Shown here piece after piece: positions 33,717-43,982 of a DNA stretch of 64,000 nucleotides; position 1 is the stretch's first letter; each line of letters begins with the position of its first letter. The notes under the pieces were generated by a model. It saw nothing but the letters and a program-made list of their open reading frames with translations. It had not been told where the DNA came from and searched no databases. This DNA comes from Immersiella caudata (lineage: Eukaryota; Ascomycota; Sordariomycetes; Sordariales; Lasiosphaeriaceae). The stretch lies in NCBI GenBank assembly GCA_030512335.1, contig JAULSU010000006.1:1302001-1366000 (forward strand), given 5' to 3'. Made by a program: the position numbers and the translations under genes.

Positions 33717-36700
33717 CTAGGCGTATCTATTAGGCGGCGGCCGGTGGTCGTAATCATGCGGCCTCAGTTGCCGGGAGAGGTGGTTTTGTTGGTGCTGTTG
33801 CGCGGCCGCGTCTCGGGGATCCCTTTGCATCTCCCTTGGGTCCCTGAGGTCTCTCTGGTCTCTTGGGTCTCTCCCCATCTCTCGCAGTTGTGCTTCCCGC
33901 ATATGCGCATCTCGCATTTGTGACTCGCGGAGCTGATTTTCTCGGAGCTGATTTTCCCGGAGCTGATTCTCACGCAGCTGCGCATCCCGCATCACATCCG
34001 GCCCCGGGTACGGCTGAGGCGGCGGACCGTGAGGGTTGTAGCTGCTTACCGGGGTGTAGCTACGGACCGGCTCTCTTTGCCCGGGACCAGGCGTGTTATA
34101 CCGTCCGTATGGTGCGCCGGGAGGAGGCCCTTCAACTCGCCGAGTATCCGGGGGCGCTGCGTATCGCGATCCGCCGAGGGAGTTATGATGCCCGTGTTGT
34201 ACCATGCCTGCCGTGGGACTTTGCGAGTCATGCGGCCCGTAGCCGGTCGAGCTGCGTGGCTCTCTCAAGCTGAGCGGATGCGGCTGCTGCGGCCCAGCTG
34301 AGGGCGGCCAGGAGTGCTGCTGGGGCTGCATAGATGTGGAAACTTGCGGCTTGGGCGGCGGGGCGTGCTGAGCGTGCTGAGCAGCCCACGCCGACTGAGT
34401 GAGCGGCGGCTGGGTTTTGGGCGGGCCTTGATGCTGCGGAGGCCATGCTGTTTGCGAGTGCTGCTGATGCGGCGGCTGTTGCGGGTGCTGCTGCTGCTGT
34501 GGTGGTGGCGGCGGCGGTGGCTGCTGCTGCTGTTGCTGCTGCTGTTGCTGCAGGGTCGCTGCGCTTGGCTGCTGGGTCTGGGGCCAAGGGTCCCGGCTGG
34601 ACTGCGGCTCTCGGCGTCCCGACATGCTTGGATGCGACGCATACTGCGGCGTCGGGGAAGCTGCATGTGCTTGCTGTGCAGGGTAACCCTGGTACTGCTG
34701 TTGGGACTGGTACGCCAGCTGGGCCGACTGGGGGTGTTGCTGGGGCGCATGTTGCGGGGCATGCTGAGGGTGCTGCGCAGACTGCGAATAGTGGTGCGCT
34801 TGGTGCGACTGCGGCGAATTCGATGCGCTCGCCTGATGCTGCGACTGGAATGGATGCTGCCGTCCGTAATAGTCGCGATCTGCGGCAGGCCCCGAAGGGT
34901 CCATGGGCATCGCGGACCTCGGTGCGCTCATCTGTTGAGGCTGCGGAGACTGAGTGTGGTATGGCTTCAGAGGCGGTATCGCTGACTGAGGTGGGCGGCC
35001 ATATGGGTATTCGGCCTCTCGGCGCTGCGGCGTTGGAGCAGATGTCGGCGGCTGCGGCGGGCGGACCTGGGGCGGCGGGGTAGAGCTAGTCTTGATGCCT
35101 GATGACACATCCGCCACCCTCTTAGGCGCTGCTGGCGCTGGCGGGTCATCGTTGAGCAGGGCCATGAGGCTACTGGTCTTGCGCGGCTCCGCTTGCCGGG
35201 GCGCAACAGGGGGAGGAGCGAGCGTGGTGGGCGTGGGTTGTGCGGAGATGGGGCTCGGGACATATTGCTCTGGCATCGTCGTCGCCAAAGGACGCTGGAT
35301 GGCTGTCATGGGCCGCTCTACATTTGGCGCCTGCTGGGGATGCGCTGGATGGGCGGGCATGGATTCGCCCATGACGCTCCTCACTTGCTGCGGCGGAACC
35401 GGCTGCGCGAATGGCTGCGGGGCAGGTGCCACGGTTCGAGGTGGCTCGGGTTGCCTTGCTAAAGGTATCGGCTCGCCTCGCGGCTGTACAGCACGTTGAG
35501 GAGGGAATGCTTGGTAAGCATCTGCGTGGTGCACAGCTTCTGGCTCTTGCTTGGGTCGTACTGGAGCGCGTTCCACAGAGGGCCTGAGGGGCTCTCTGGG
35601 GGAGATCTCTGGCCTGACCTGGCGCTCGCGGACGTCCCGAAGCTCGCGGTTCTCCCTTGGCTGCGGCTGGAGTGAGTGGTGATGCTCGGCATCTGCTGTC
35701 CAGCCTGCCGGACGTGGGACAGACTCGGGCACCGGGGGGACAGCGGGGCTGGGAGGCGGCTTCTGGGACATGCGGACCGGTTGCGGCGGCGCCTGTGTGA
35801 TTGGTGGTGGGGCGGGGACAGGCTCTCTTTCCTTCTCTTGGTACGGGAAAGGGGGGGTGGGAGCTGCTGGCCGGAGTGGGTGAGTCGGCGAGATGGCTTG
35901 GGGCACTGGCGGTCCACTCAGAGGCAAAGGCTGGGTCGATGGTCCAGGAGATGTTATCGGCGTCGAAATCGGCAGTGGCGCTTGCGCGGGGGCAAGAGTG
36001 TGCGAAACAGGTGCGGCCTGGGCGATCGGTACTTGGAAGCGAGCAAAAGGCTGACTTGAGGTAGGTTCGGTCTTGGGGGCGTCTTCGGGCTCTGCTGGCT
36101 GCAGGTTACGGTGAGTCGGAGGCACATCGTATCGTTTCCTCGGCCCGGTTGATGGAGTTGGCGGTGGGGGCCGTTTCTCTCCCCTGGCCTTCTTGGCGTC
36201 GGCCTCCGTAGCGATAGCATCCCACTCCGGCTTCCCTCCTTCCTTCTGCCTTACGAAATAGTTCTTAACCTGTGTCTGGGTTAGGGGGACATGCGCAGTG
36301 GTAGGGGAAGGGCGCGGAAATACCATGACTGCCGTCTTTGTTTGCATGTGAGCGGCAATCGCGCTCCAATCGGTACCAAAAGACTTTAACAGGGCGGGGA
36401 AGTCGGTGGACTCGGAGACGCTCCAGTAGCTCGAGGCTTGCTGCGGGGTGCGGATACGCTCCGGCCCAGCAGATGGTCCGATATCGAACGTAGGGACCGA
36501 AGGGAGGGGCTGGGGGGGTTCGGGCCTGAGCGAGAGTGAGGGCGGAGCCATGACGTCGGCGAGGGCGGATGCCATCGGGGGTGGCGCCCTGTCCGGGCTG
36601 GCGAGCGGCTGCTGTTGGGCGGGAAGAGTTGGCGGTTGCATGCCTCCTGGGGGCGCGTTGAACTGGACTGGAGGGCGGCCAACCATGTCGACACTCGCTT

Positions 36701-39700
36701 CTGGTGTCCACTCCGGGCCCTGAGCCCGTGAGTTGGAGCGGGAACGGTTGCCCTTACCGGTGCCAGCAGCAGGGGTCGGTGCGAGAGCCTGAGCGGGCTT
36801 TGCTGCCTTTGCCTCCTTGTCCGCCTTTAGCTGGCCTCTTTTACGACTCTTCCTGCCGTCGACCTTCTCGGCGCCGCTATCGCCCTTGGTTTCCGAGGCG
36901 GCAGCAGCAGCGGCGGCACCTGCTCCGGCACGCCTGCGGCCGGGTGTTGCAGCGGGTGTTGTACCATCGGAGTCTGCGTTGGGCGTCACCTCGTAACCCC
37001 AAGTGGGAGCGGCTGCACGCCTTGGGCGGCGCGTTCGTTCGGAACCGTCGCCGTTTTCCTGGGGTGTTTCCTCGGTGTCGTTCTCAGTGTTCCCGAGTTC
37101 GGATACTAATGCACTGGATCGCTGCTTCCCGCGGCCCTTCTTCCGTTTCTTGGGTTGCTTTCTGAGCTTCTCTTTGAGGTTGAGCTCACGTTTCATGGCA
37201 TAGTAGTATTGGATGCAGGCTCCGAAGTCACGATTCGGCAGCTCCTTGGCGATCTTGCCCCACTGCTTCGGGTTTTCGAGGTAAGCCTTCTCAAACTTCT
37301 CGGCTTCTTCTTCGGTGAAGTTGACATGCCACGGCACCACCTGCCATGTGGCGACGAGCTTCTCCAGTGGTAGCAGACCTGCCGTGTCATAGTACAGCTC
37401 CCGCTCCTTCTCCTCGTCTGTCCACAGCATTTCGGGAATTGCCGCTTCCTTCTCTGTCCGGTACTTCTCCTTTTGTGCTCTGGCGGCGCTCTCGATTTTG
37501 GCGAGGTGTTCGAGCCTGGATCGTTCGAGGACTTCGTGGTAATCGAGATCGGTGGCGAAACGGCGACTCCTTCCACCCTCCGGCTTAGCTTCTGCCGCCT
37601 GCGTGGCCTTACCTGCATTCAATGCTGGCGCGCCAGAAGCTGCCCAGCTGTCCCGAACCTTCACCGCAGCCGGGTCATCCGAGAGCGTGAAGCGTAGATA
37701 GTTATCATATTTGGTCTTGTACTCTTCTCGTAACGCCTCCTGCTCGTTGTGCACACTTGTCAGTTGCTCGTTTATGTGTCCCAAGATGAACGAGCCGAGC
37801 TCTGGTGACTGCTTTGCGAGTTTCTTGACTCTCTTGCTCTCGAACCACGGTTTGCAGTTGAATACAGGAAGCTCCTCGGTTGGCGGCGTGGCGGAGTACT
37901 CTCGAACGGCTTCCATGCTGCCGTAGATGCTGGCATCGTCCTCGGTACGGTCTTCGCTATCCTCATCCATAGCCGAAGGGCTGGTGCCAGCAGAATGTGG
38001 GTGGTCGAACGCATGTGGAAAGATACCCAAACCTTCACCACCCAAGGAAACACCGCTGACTGGCACGGATCGCTGCAGGGGCCCAAGTGAATCCTGGGCC
38101 TCTGCGGCGTCGTGCATGTCGACATCCTCATCCTGGCCCTTTGGCTGCTCTACAGTCGGCAAAGGGGGCAACCCTGATCCCTCCGTGTCCATCTCCTCCA
38201 CCTTGGGTTGGAGCTCAGCCGTGTGTGCTTCGGTGTCATCGTTCGTTTCGACAGTGGGAATGGCCGAGGCTTCTCGAGGGGCGGGAACAGGTGGCTGCTC
38301 GTCGGTTGCCTCCGCCATTTCGGTATCACGGGCGCCCTGGGTTTCGGGCTTGGGCCGTGAGAAGGAAAACCCTTCGGGCAAGCCTCCTAACAAGCTGCCC
38401 ACCGTCACCGGGTCGTTCAAAACCTTCAACATGCATTCGTGAAGCACGTTTGCGTATCGTGCAGCGATACGGGTGGGGGCGCCACCGCTAGCATCTTCCA
38501 GTTTCTTGAGCTCAGCCTCCCTTTTCGAGATTTCGGCCTCGAAATAATCGTCCATGTCTTCATCGGTATCCGAATCCGAGGAGCGACCGCTGATGGGGGT
38601 ATCGGCACGTTTGTCAGGTAGCTGGATTCGTACGACCGGGATGGCAAGGATGGCGGGTCTCTGTGTGGCAGGCCGGGCATCCTTGGACTGCGCATCATCG
38701 TCGGGTCGAGCGCGGGGCTTCGAAACTGTAGGACTCGTGGACGCTCCGTCACGGTGGTCAAAATCCCGTTGCTTAGAGAATTCCTCAGACGCATCCATGC
38801 CGCCCATCTTGACATCGCTGTCGGCATGGGGCCTCGGTTCACGGTCGATCGAAGCCCTCGCCGATTGTGTGCCCCTCTCCGTCTTGATCCCAAAGTGATC
38901 GGAACCCCCAGTATGGAGCGAGCGCAGCTGTCCATCGGTCGTGCCAAGTTGGGAGTCGGACTGCGCGTCAGAGCTGCGGGGCCTTCTGTCAAACTCACCA
39001 AGGTAGTCAGAATGGGATGACTCGGGACGGAACACTCCAAACGGTCGCTGTTGCTGCGACACGAAACTCTGAGATCGAGCGACCTTGGGCGACTCCGGAA
39101 TTTTCTTGCCCGCCAGCGCTGGATTGATCCATTGTTTGCTGGAACGTTGCTGTTGTTGTTTCTGTTGCTGGGCGCGAGGTCCGACCGGGATGGGAGGGCT
39201 TCCGTCTGGTAGGACCGGTTTGGCGGGGCCTGTTGGCGGCGGCCTATCGCTTCCCACCGCGTGGCCAGCTGACACGGGTCTCTCTTCCGTCAAGGCTCTG
39301 GGACCGGTCGGCGGTGGCTTACCGGTGAGGGATTGGATATCCGCAGACGAGGGTTGTCGGCTGGGAACGGACCCAAAGGCTGGGGCGGATGGTGCGAGCG
39401 GTGGTGGCGAGACATCTTTGGTCGACGCGGGAGGCTCGTGGGACACCCGATCTGACTTTGGGCGAACCAAGTCGCGGTCACGATCCCGTAAATCACGTTC
39501 GTCGCGAACGTCTCTCGCCGAGTCTCCGTACCTGGCATCCCTGCGATCCCGGTCATCCTGGTCACGTCCCCACCGCCCTTCTTGAGAGCGGCTTCGTGGT
39601 CCAAGATAGCGGTCTCGGTCGTCATAAAAATTACCCCCTCTTCCTCGACCGCCACGCTCCCAAGCGTCGCCCCGGCCACGGCCCCCTCTGCCTCCGCCTC

Positions 39701-40460
39701 GTGAAAATCCTCCACCGCCACGGAAGTTTGCGGAGCCGAAAGGCGGATCTGACGACGACGAGCCCGCCGATAGTGGTCCATCTCTTGAACCTCGTCTGGC
39801 GCGCTCTGCGTCGACGCCGAGAGGGGCATCCCTGAAATCTCGACCGACAGGTGAACGGCCCCTTCCTTGTGGAGACTGTCGCCGATTTCGAAATTCTGGC
39901 CGCTCCCGGTCGCGCCAGTCCCGGTCGCGCTCACGGCTGCGTTCGTCTCTGAAATGCGGTCTATCGCGATAGTCGGTATCACGGTCGCGTCCGCGGTCTC
40001 TGCTATCGTCCCGCCAGCCGCGGCCGCGGCCACCACCTCCGGCCGGCCCACCTCCTCGACCCCGTCCACCGCGGAAGTCGTTAGTAAACCCCCCACCCCT
40101 GGCCCCACCGGGGGAATCGAGCAGGGCCTTAGGAGCTCGAGGCGGATCGCGTCCTGTGAGAGAGTCGCGGAAGATTTCTCGGTTAGATTGAAAGCCCGTC
40201 GCGTTAGCCCGTGTATCAACGGACTGGCGTCGACGGTCCCCATCCCCATACTTGTCCGCGTAAGGTCCGGGAGACCGGTCTCCTCGCGGCGAGCGCGAGC
40301 GCCGGTCCGTGTCGTATCTGCCGCCGTACCTTGACCTGTAGTTGGGGTGGTAAGCATCGAGATATGGAACGTGTCCATCACAAGGATGACGGCGCGGAGG
40401 AGTGCGGCGTCCAGTGTAGAAGCGGTCCTCCGTGTCGAAATGGTGGTGGCTCGGTCGCAT
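33717..40460 (-). CDS. snt1: Large SANT-domain corepressor protein of the Snt1/N-CoR type (Set3 complex)
   Basis: The open frame is 2,247 residues from ATG at 40460. Snt1 is a scaffold of the Set3 histone-deacetylase complex in the nucleus. Residues 1-340 are Arg/Asp/Gly-rich with RGRGG and RDRD repeats. The first SANT domain is at about residues 1040-1100 (VPWHVNFTEEEAEKFEKAYL, NRDFGACIQYYYAMKRE). A second Myb/SANT-like unit lies at ~1343-1415 (SSYWSVSESTDFPALLKSFG, WSAIAAHMQTKTAVM). That unit is split by a 54-base GTATTT...CTAACCC...CAG stretch at 36323-36270, in frame and stop-free, which is almost certainly an intron because its removal joins KTAVM to VKNYFVRQ. The mature protein would be 2,229 residues. 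The C-terminal third is Pro/Gln-rich with poly-Q and QLREN repeats. Confidence 0.85.
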   Translation of the reverse strand: MRPSHHHFDTEDRFYTGRRTPPRRHPCDGHVPYLDAYHPNYRSRYGGRYDTDRRSRSPRGDRSPGPYADKYGDGDRRRQSVDTRANATGFQSNREIFRDSLTGRDPPRAPKALLDSPGGARGGGFTNDFRGGRGRGGGPAGGGGRGRGWRDDSRDRGRDRDTDYRDRPHFRDERSRERDRDWRDRERPEFRNRRQSPQGRGRSPVGRDFRDAPLGVDAERARRGSRDGPLSAGSSSSDPPFGSANFRGGGGFSRGGGRGGRGRGDAWERGGRGRGGNFYDDRDRYLGPRSRSQEGRWGRDQDDRDRRDARYGDSARDVRDERDLRDRDRDLVRPKSDRVSHEPPASTKDVSPPPLAPSAPAFGSVPSRQPSSADIQSLTGKPPPTGPRALTEERPVSAGHAVGSDRPPPTGPAKPVLPDGSPPIPVGPRAQQQKQQQQRSSKQWINPALAGKKIPESPKVARSQSFVSQQQRPFGVFRPESSHSDYLGEFDRRPRSSDAQSDSQLGTTDGQLRSLHTGGSDHFGIKTERGTQSARASIDREPRPHADSDVKMGGMDASEEFSKQRDFDHRDGASTSPTVSKPRARPDDDAQSKDARPATQRPAILAIPVVRIQLPDKRADTPISGRSSDSDTDEDMDDYFEAEISKREAELKKLEDASGGAPTRIAARYANVLHECMLKVLNDPVTVGSLLGGLPEGFSFSRPKPETQGARDTEMAEATDEQPPVPAPREASAIPTVETNDDTEAHTAELQPKVEEMDTEGSGLPPLPTVEQPKGQDEDVDMHDAAEAQDSLGPLQRSVPVSGVSLGGEGLGIFPHAFDHPHSAGTSPSAMDEDSEDRTEDDASIYGSMEAVREYSATPPTEELPVFNCKPWFESKRVKKLAKQSPELGSFILGHINEQLTSVHNEQEALREEYKTKYDNYLRFTLSDDPAAVKVRDSWAASGAPALNAGKATQAAEAKPEGGRSRRFATDLDYHEVLERSRLEHLAKIESAARAQKEKYRTEKEAAIPEMLWTDEEKERELYYDTAGLLPLEKLVATWQVVPWHVNFTEEEAEKFEKAYLENPKQWGKIAKELPNRDFGACIQYYYAMKRELNLKEKLRKQPKKRKKGRGKQRSSALVSELGNTENDTEETPQENGDGSERTRRPRRAAAPTWGYEVTPNADSDGTTPAATPGRRRAGAGAAAAAAASETKGDSGAEKVDGRKSRKRGQLKADKEAKAAKPAQALAPTPAAGTGKGNRSRSNSRAQGPEWTPEASVDMVGRPPVQFNAPPGGMQPPTLPAQQQPLASPDRAPPPMASALADVMAPPSLSLRPEPPQPLPSVPTFDIGPSAGPERIRTPQQASSYWSVSESTDFPALLKSFGTDWSAIAAHMQTKTAVMVFPRPSPTTAHVPLTQTQVKNYFVRQKEGGKPEWDAIATEADAKKARGEKRPPPPTPSTGPRKRYDVPPTHRNLQPAEPEDAPKTEPTSSQPFARFQVPIAQAAPVSHTLAPAQAPLPISTPITSPGPSTQPLPLSGPPVPQAISPTHPLRPAAPTPPFPYQEKEREPVPAPPPITQAPPQPVRMSQKPPPSPAVPPVPESVPRPAGWTADAEHHHSLQPQPRENRELRDVRERQVRPEISPREPLRPSVERAPVRPKQEPEAVHHADAYQAFPPQRAVQPRGEPIPLARQPEPPRTVAPAPQPFAQPVPPQQVRSVMGESMPAHPAHPQQAPNVERPMTAIQRPLATTMPEQYVPSPISAQPTPTTLAPPPVAPRQAEPRKTSSLMALLNDDPPAPAAPKRVADVSSGIKTSSTPPPQVRPPQPPTSAPTPQRREAEYPYGRPPQSAIPPLKPYHTQSPQPQQMSAPRSAMPMDPSGPAADRDYYGRQHPFQSQHQASASNSPQSHQAHHYSQSAQHPQHAPQHAPQQHPQSAQLAYQSQQQYQGYPAQQAHAASPTPQYASHPSMSGRREPQSSRDPWPQTQQPSAATLQQQQQQQQQQPPPPPPPQQQQHPQQPPHQQHSQTAWPPQHQGPPKTQPPLTQSAWAAQHAQHAPPPKPQVSTSMQPQQHSWPPSAGPQQPHPLSLREPRSSTGYGPHDSQSPTAGMVQHGHHNSLGGSRYAAPPDTRRVEGPPPGAPYGRYNTPGPGQREPVRSYTPVSSYNPHGPPPQPYPGPDVMRDAQLRENQLRENQLRENQLRESQMRDAHMREAQLREMGRDPRDQRDLRDPREMQRDPRDAAAQQHQQNHLSRQLRPHDYDHRPPPNRYA
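33895..33990 (-). repeat. Tandem 15-bp coding repeat (QLREN units) in snt1
   Basis: Encodes at least three copies of QLREN plus degenerate copies (QLRES, QMRDA, HMREA, QLREM), followed by RDPRDQRD-type units. The DNA copies differ by single bases, consistent with recent slippage. Confidence 0.75.
34480..34560 (-). repeat. Poly-Gln/poly-Pro tract in snt1
   Basis: CAG/CAA-type codons give ten successive glutamines followed by seven prolines and more Gln/His. Most of the surrounding 300 residues are Gln-rich too. Confidence 0.8.
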
Positions 40461-41588
40461 TGCCTCATAGCAGATGTAGGCTATCGATGCGATTGTAATC
40501 GCACGGCTTCCGAATCACGATGACGACGGCAGGCGAAAATGTCGGGGGGAAAAGACGGATAAAGGAAGCGGATCAAGAGGCAAACGTACATTTCGACGAG
40601 GGCAAGAGCCCTCTGACTTTCTTCAGTGCCTCAATCCGGCATGCACATGTCAAGAAGGTTCAATGAATAAGGCGTGTGGCCACAAATAGTGTTGCGGGCC
40701 GCTGATTTCTCGAGGCTGCGCTGCGCGCTGGGAGGACTCGATGTCGCGGTGGCGGTGGGTGTCCCACGCAGAAGGCCTCGTGGCTGGCGCTCGAGGCTGG
40801 CGGATGATTTGCCTTCGCGATTCCACAGCGGCGAATCCCGGTGGGGTGCGACCGAAGGCGTGCCACTTCGACTTTTGACTATGCTATTCGGCGCGAGATA
40901 ATGCACCTCCTCGGCGGCGCGGTTGATGATGGCGAAATGACTGTGGTTAACGCGGATGTGGTGTTTTGGAGGAGAAACAGGACTGAAGATTGGATCAAGT
41001 GGATCTCGAATTGCTGCCCCCCAAGTGACCCCCGGTGCCCGGGCCAAGGGCGGGTACGTACCGGCAAAGGTCTTGGATTGAGTGGCCCTTTGAGCCTTGG
41101 ACCCACCTCCAGCCCACACCACTACGGCGCTAGTCTCGTTTCGTCAAACTGTGGAGACTCCCTGTGGCAGCGGCTAAAAACGCAGAAAATTTAGAGCCTC
41201 TGCGCTGTCTGACAAACTGAAGTGCCCGCATCTCGAATCTAGGCCCAATCAGGCAGTCCCTCACAAACCGGTTCTTGGCGATCGAGCTTGCACAACACCG
41301 CCCTCACAGCGAAGACTCACGATATCGTGGGGCCGTTTCACAAACGCTGCCCAATTTTAGTCCCGAAATCAGAAACCCTGGACAGCTCTTTTCCGTCTCA
41401 ACTATTCTTCCTTAAGTCCGGCAGAGCCGCCCTGCACCAATCTCCAAACCGGATCGACACCACCCTGTTCCCCAGGCTGACACATTGTACCACGAGTGAC
41501 GACATATTGCTTGTCGTTTTGGGCGATTTTGTGCTTGGTATTGAGCCAACGGCATCACCGTCTGTCCGAGTCGCGCTAGTCCGCTAGG
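40461..41588. other. Divergent promoter region between snt1 and deoxyhypusine synthase
   Basis: About 1.1 kb shared by two genes transcribed away from each other. No open frame here has family support. No specific regulatory motif can be called with confidence. Confidence 0.5.
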
Positions 41589-42758
41589 ATGGCCGAACAA
41601 CCTCCCAGCGCCGCTACCGATGCGGTGTTGGTGAAGTCGGTTGAGATGCCCGAGGGTGCCCAAAAGGTGGAGGAGCTCGACTTCAACAAGCTCAAGGGCC
41701 GACCTATCTCCGTTGACGATCTCTACCAGGGAATGAAGAATATGGGCTTCCAGGCGTCGTCCATGTGCGAGGCGATCCGCATCATCAACGAAATGGTCGG
41801 ATACCAAGACATGTCGTAGAACATCGAAGAGTCGAAACTAACATTTCCTTTAGCGAGCATGGTCTGATCCCGAGATGGGAGAGAAGACAACTATCTTCCT
41901 TGGATACACGTCCAATATGATCTCCTCGGGTCTCCGCGGCGTCTTCCGCTACCTTGTCGAACATCGCCACGTCTCGGCCATCGTGACCACCGCAGGCGGC
42001 ATCGAAGAAGACTTCATCAAGTGTCTTGGCGATACATACATGTCGTCCTTCAGCGCTGCCGGCGCCGAGCTGCGCGCTCAGGGCCTCAACCGCATCGGAA
42101 ACTTGGTCGTTCCCAACTCCAACTACTGCGCCTTCGAGGACTGGGTTGTTCCCATCCTCGACAAGATGCTCGAGGAGCAAGAAGCCAGCCGCGGCACCGA
42201 CGACGAAATCTACTGGACGCCGTCCAAGGTGATCCACCGCCTCGGCAAGGAGATCAACGACGAGCGCTCCGTCTACTACTGGGCCTACAAGAACGACATC
42301 CCCGTCTTCTGTCCCGCCTTGACCGACGGCAGCCTCGGTGACATGTTGTACTTCCACACATTCAAGGCGTCACCAAAGCAATTACGAATCGATATCGTCG
42401 AAGACATCCGAAAGATCAACACCATCGCGGCCCGCGCCAAGCGTGCTGGTATGATCATTCTCGGTGGCGGAGTCGTCAAGCACCACATCGCAAATGCATG
42501 TCTTATGCGGAACGGCGCTGAGTCTGCCGTCTACATCAACACAGCCCAAGAGTTTGATGGGAGCGATGCCGGCGCCAGGCCGGACGAGGCCGTATCATGG
42601 GGCAAGATCAAAATAGGGGCGGATGCCGTGAAGGTAAGGCGACACAGTGTACAATCGCATCCTCTTGCTGACATAGCCCGAACCAGGTGTATGTGGAGGC
42701 GACAACATGTTTCCCCTTTATTGTGGCCAACACCTTTGCAAAAGAGGATGCAAAATGA
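41589..42758 (+). CDS. dys1: Deoxyhypusine synthase
   Basis: Makes deoxyhypusine on a lysine of eIF5A from spermidine, with NAD, in the cytosol; essential for translation of some proteins. Exons 41589-41795, 41854-42633 and 42687-42758 give 352 residues. Family blocks: KTTIFLGYTSNMISSGLRG, VTTAGGIEEDFIKCLG, GNLVVPNSNYCAFEDW, VFCPALTDGSLGDMLYFH and the active-site lysine in DEAVSWGKIK. The final exon supplies VYVEATTCFPFIVANTFA, the conserved C terminus. The first intron has a non-consensus donor (GTCGGA) but its removal joins NEM to RAWSDPE, as the family requires; it has a CTAAC branch and TAG acceptor. The stop lies 9 bp from that of the convergent HMG-CoA lyase gene. Confidence 0.95.
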
Positions 42759-42767
42759 TAATATTTA

Positions 42768-43982
42768 TCAAATCTCTCCGGTCCTTCCCTCCTCTTTGGT
42801 CCTCAATCTCGCGGCAAGTACCGCTTTTCCGACGCTGCTGTCATGCGGCTTACCAACTTCGTTCGTGATCCAGGCCCCAATGTCAGCCACGGCGTCCAAA
42901 TCCACGCCCGTATCCATTCCCAAGCTCTCCAGGAAGTAGACCATATCCTCGGTGGCGACGTTTCCTGACGCGCCCGGACTGTAAGGGCAACCACCCAACC
43001 CGCCAACGCTGCTGTCGAAAGTACGGATGCCGTGCTCCAGCGCTACAGCCGTGTTGACCAAAGCCTGGCCGTATGTGTCGTGGAAGTGCATCGCAATATC
43101 CTCATTTCGAATTCCCGCCTTGCGGAGGCAGTTGAGAAGATCCTTGGTACGCGGTGCTGTCCCCATGCCCGTAGTATCACCCAGCGCAATCTCATCGGCG
43201 CCCATCTCTAGCAAATCTGTAGCGATCTCCGCCACGCGATGTGGGTTGACATCGTACCCCTCGAAGGGGCAGCCTAGAACCACGGAAATATAGGCGCGCA
43301 CCCGCAAATCAGCGTCTTTGGCTGCCTTGATGACCTCGCCGAAGCGCTCGAGAGAGGTGGCGATAGAGCAGTTGAGATTCTTTTGTGAAAAGGACTTGGT
43401 TGCTGCAGCGAATACGGCGATTTCGAGAGCAGGTTTACGCGGCCCATCTGCTGTCCCTGATGCCCTCGCAAGGCGTTGCGTCTCGGTCTCGAATGCGGTC
43501 GGGTATCGGCTGAGGATCGCGTTGGCGCTCTCCAGCCCTTTGAGGTTCGGCGCTAGGAAGGAGAAGGTGAGCGGGCTCCGAGCTGGGACGTCGTGTTTGA
43601 GAATGTGCTCGAGGATTTCACCCGATTTGTTCATCTAGGCCGTAGCGTTGAGCTTCAGGGGGTGACAAGCGGGGAGGGTGCTGCGGGGTCGGCTCACCTG
43701 TGGAACCCATTTCGGCGACACGAAGGCGCCCGCCTCGATGGACGACAGTCCCGTTTTCGCTAGCCTCTCAATCAAATCGATCTTTGTCGCTAGTGGGATC
43801 GATTTCTTCTCGTTTTGAAGACCATCGCGGGCGCCGACTTCGACAAGCTTGACGTGGTTGTCGAAGCGTGGCTGGGAAGCACCGTCTGGGCTTGTGCTAG
43901 CTGTCGCGTACCGGCGAAGGCCGGCAACACGGTGAGCGCTACAGCGGAGGAGCTGGCGGGAGAAGAGCGGGAGCTTCGCCAT
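42768..43982 (-). CDS. Hydroxymethylglutaryl-CoA lyase, mitochondrial
   Basis: Cleaves HMG-CoA to acetyl-CoA and acetoacetate, the last step of leucine breakdown. Exons 43982-43698 and 43634-42768 with a 63 bp GTGAGC...TAG intron give 383 residues. The N terminus (SRQLLRCSAHRVAGLRRYA) is an Arg-rich matrix presequence. Diagnostic blocks: VEVGARDGLQNEK at the start of the TIM barrel, AGAFVSPKWVPQ-MNKSGEI across the splice junction, ALGDTTGMGTAP, HFHDTYGQALVN and the active-site loop GGLGGCPYSPGASGNVATED with the catalytic cysteine. No C-terminal peroxisomal signal. An in-frame ATG at the start of exon 2 is not needed as a start. Confidence 0.95.

Noticed and set aside
39290..40468. 392-residue alternative frame over the snt1 N terminus
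   Set aside because: Same-strand shadow of the Arg/Asp/Gly-rich N terminus. The longer frame has the conserved downstream SANT domains.
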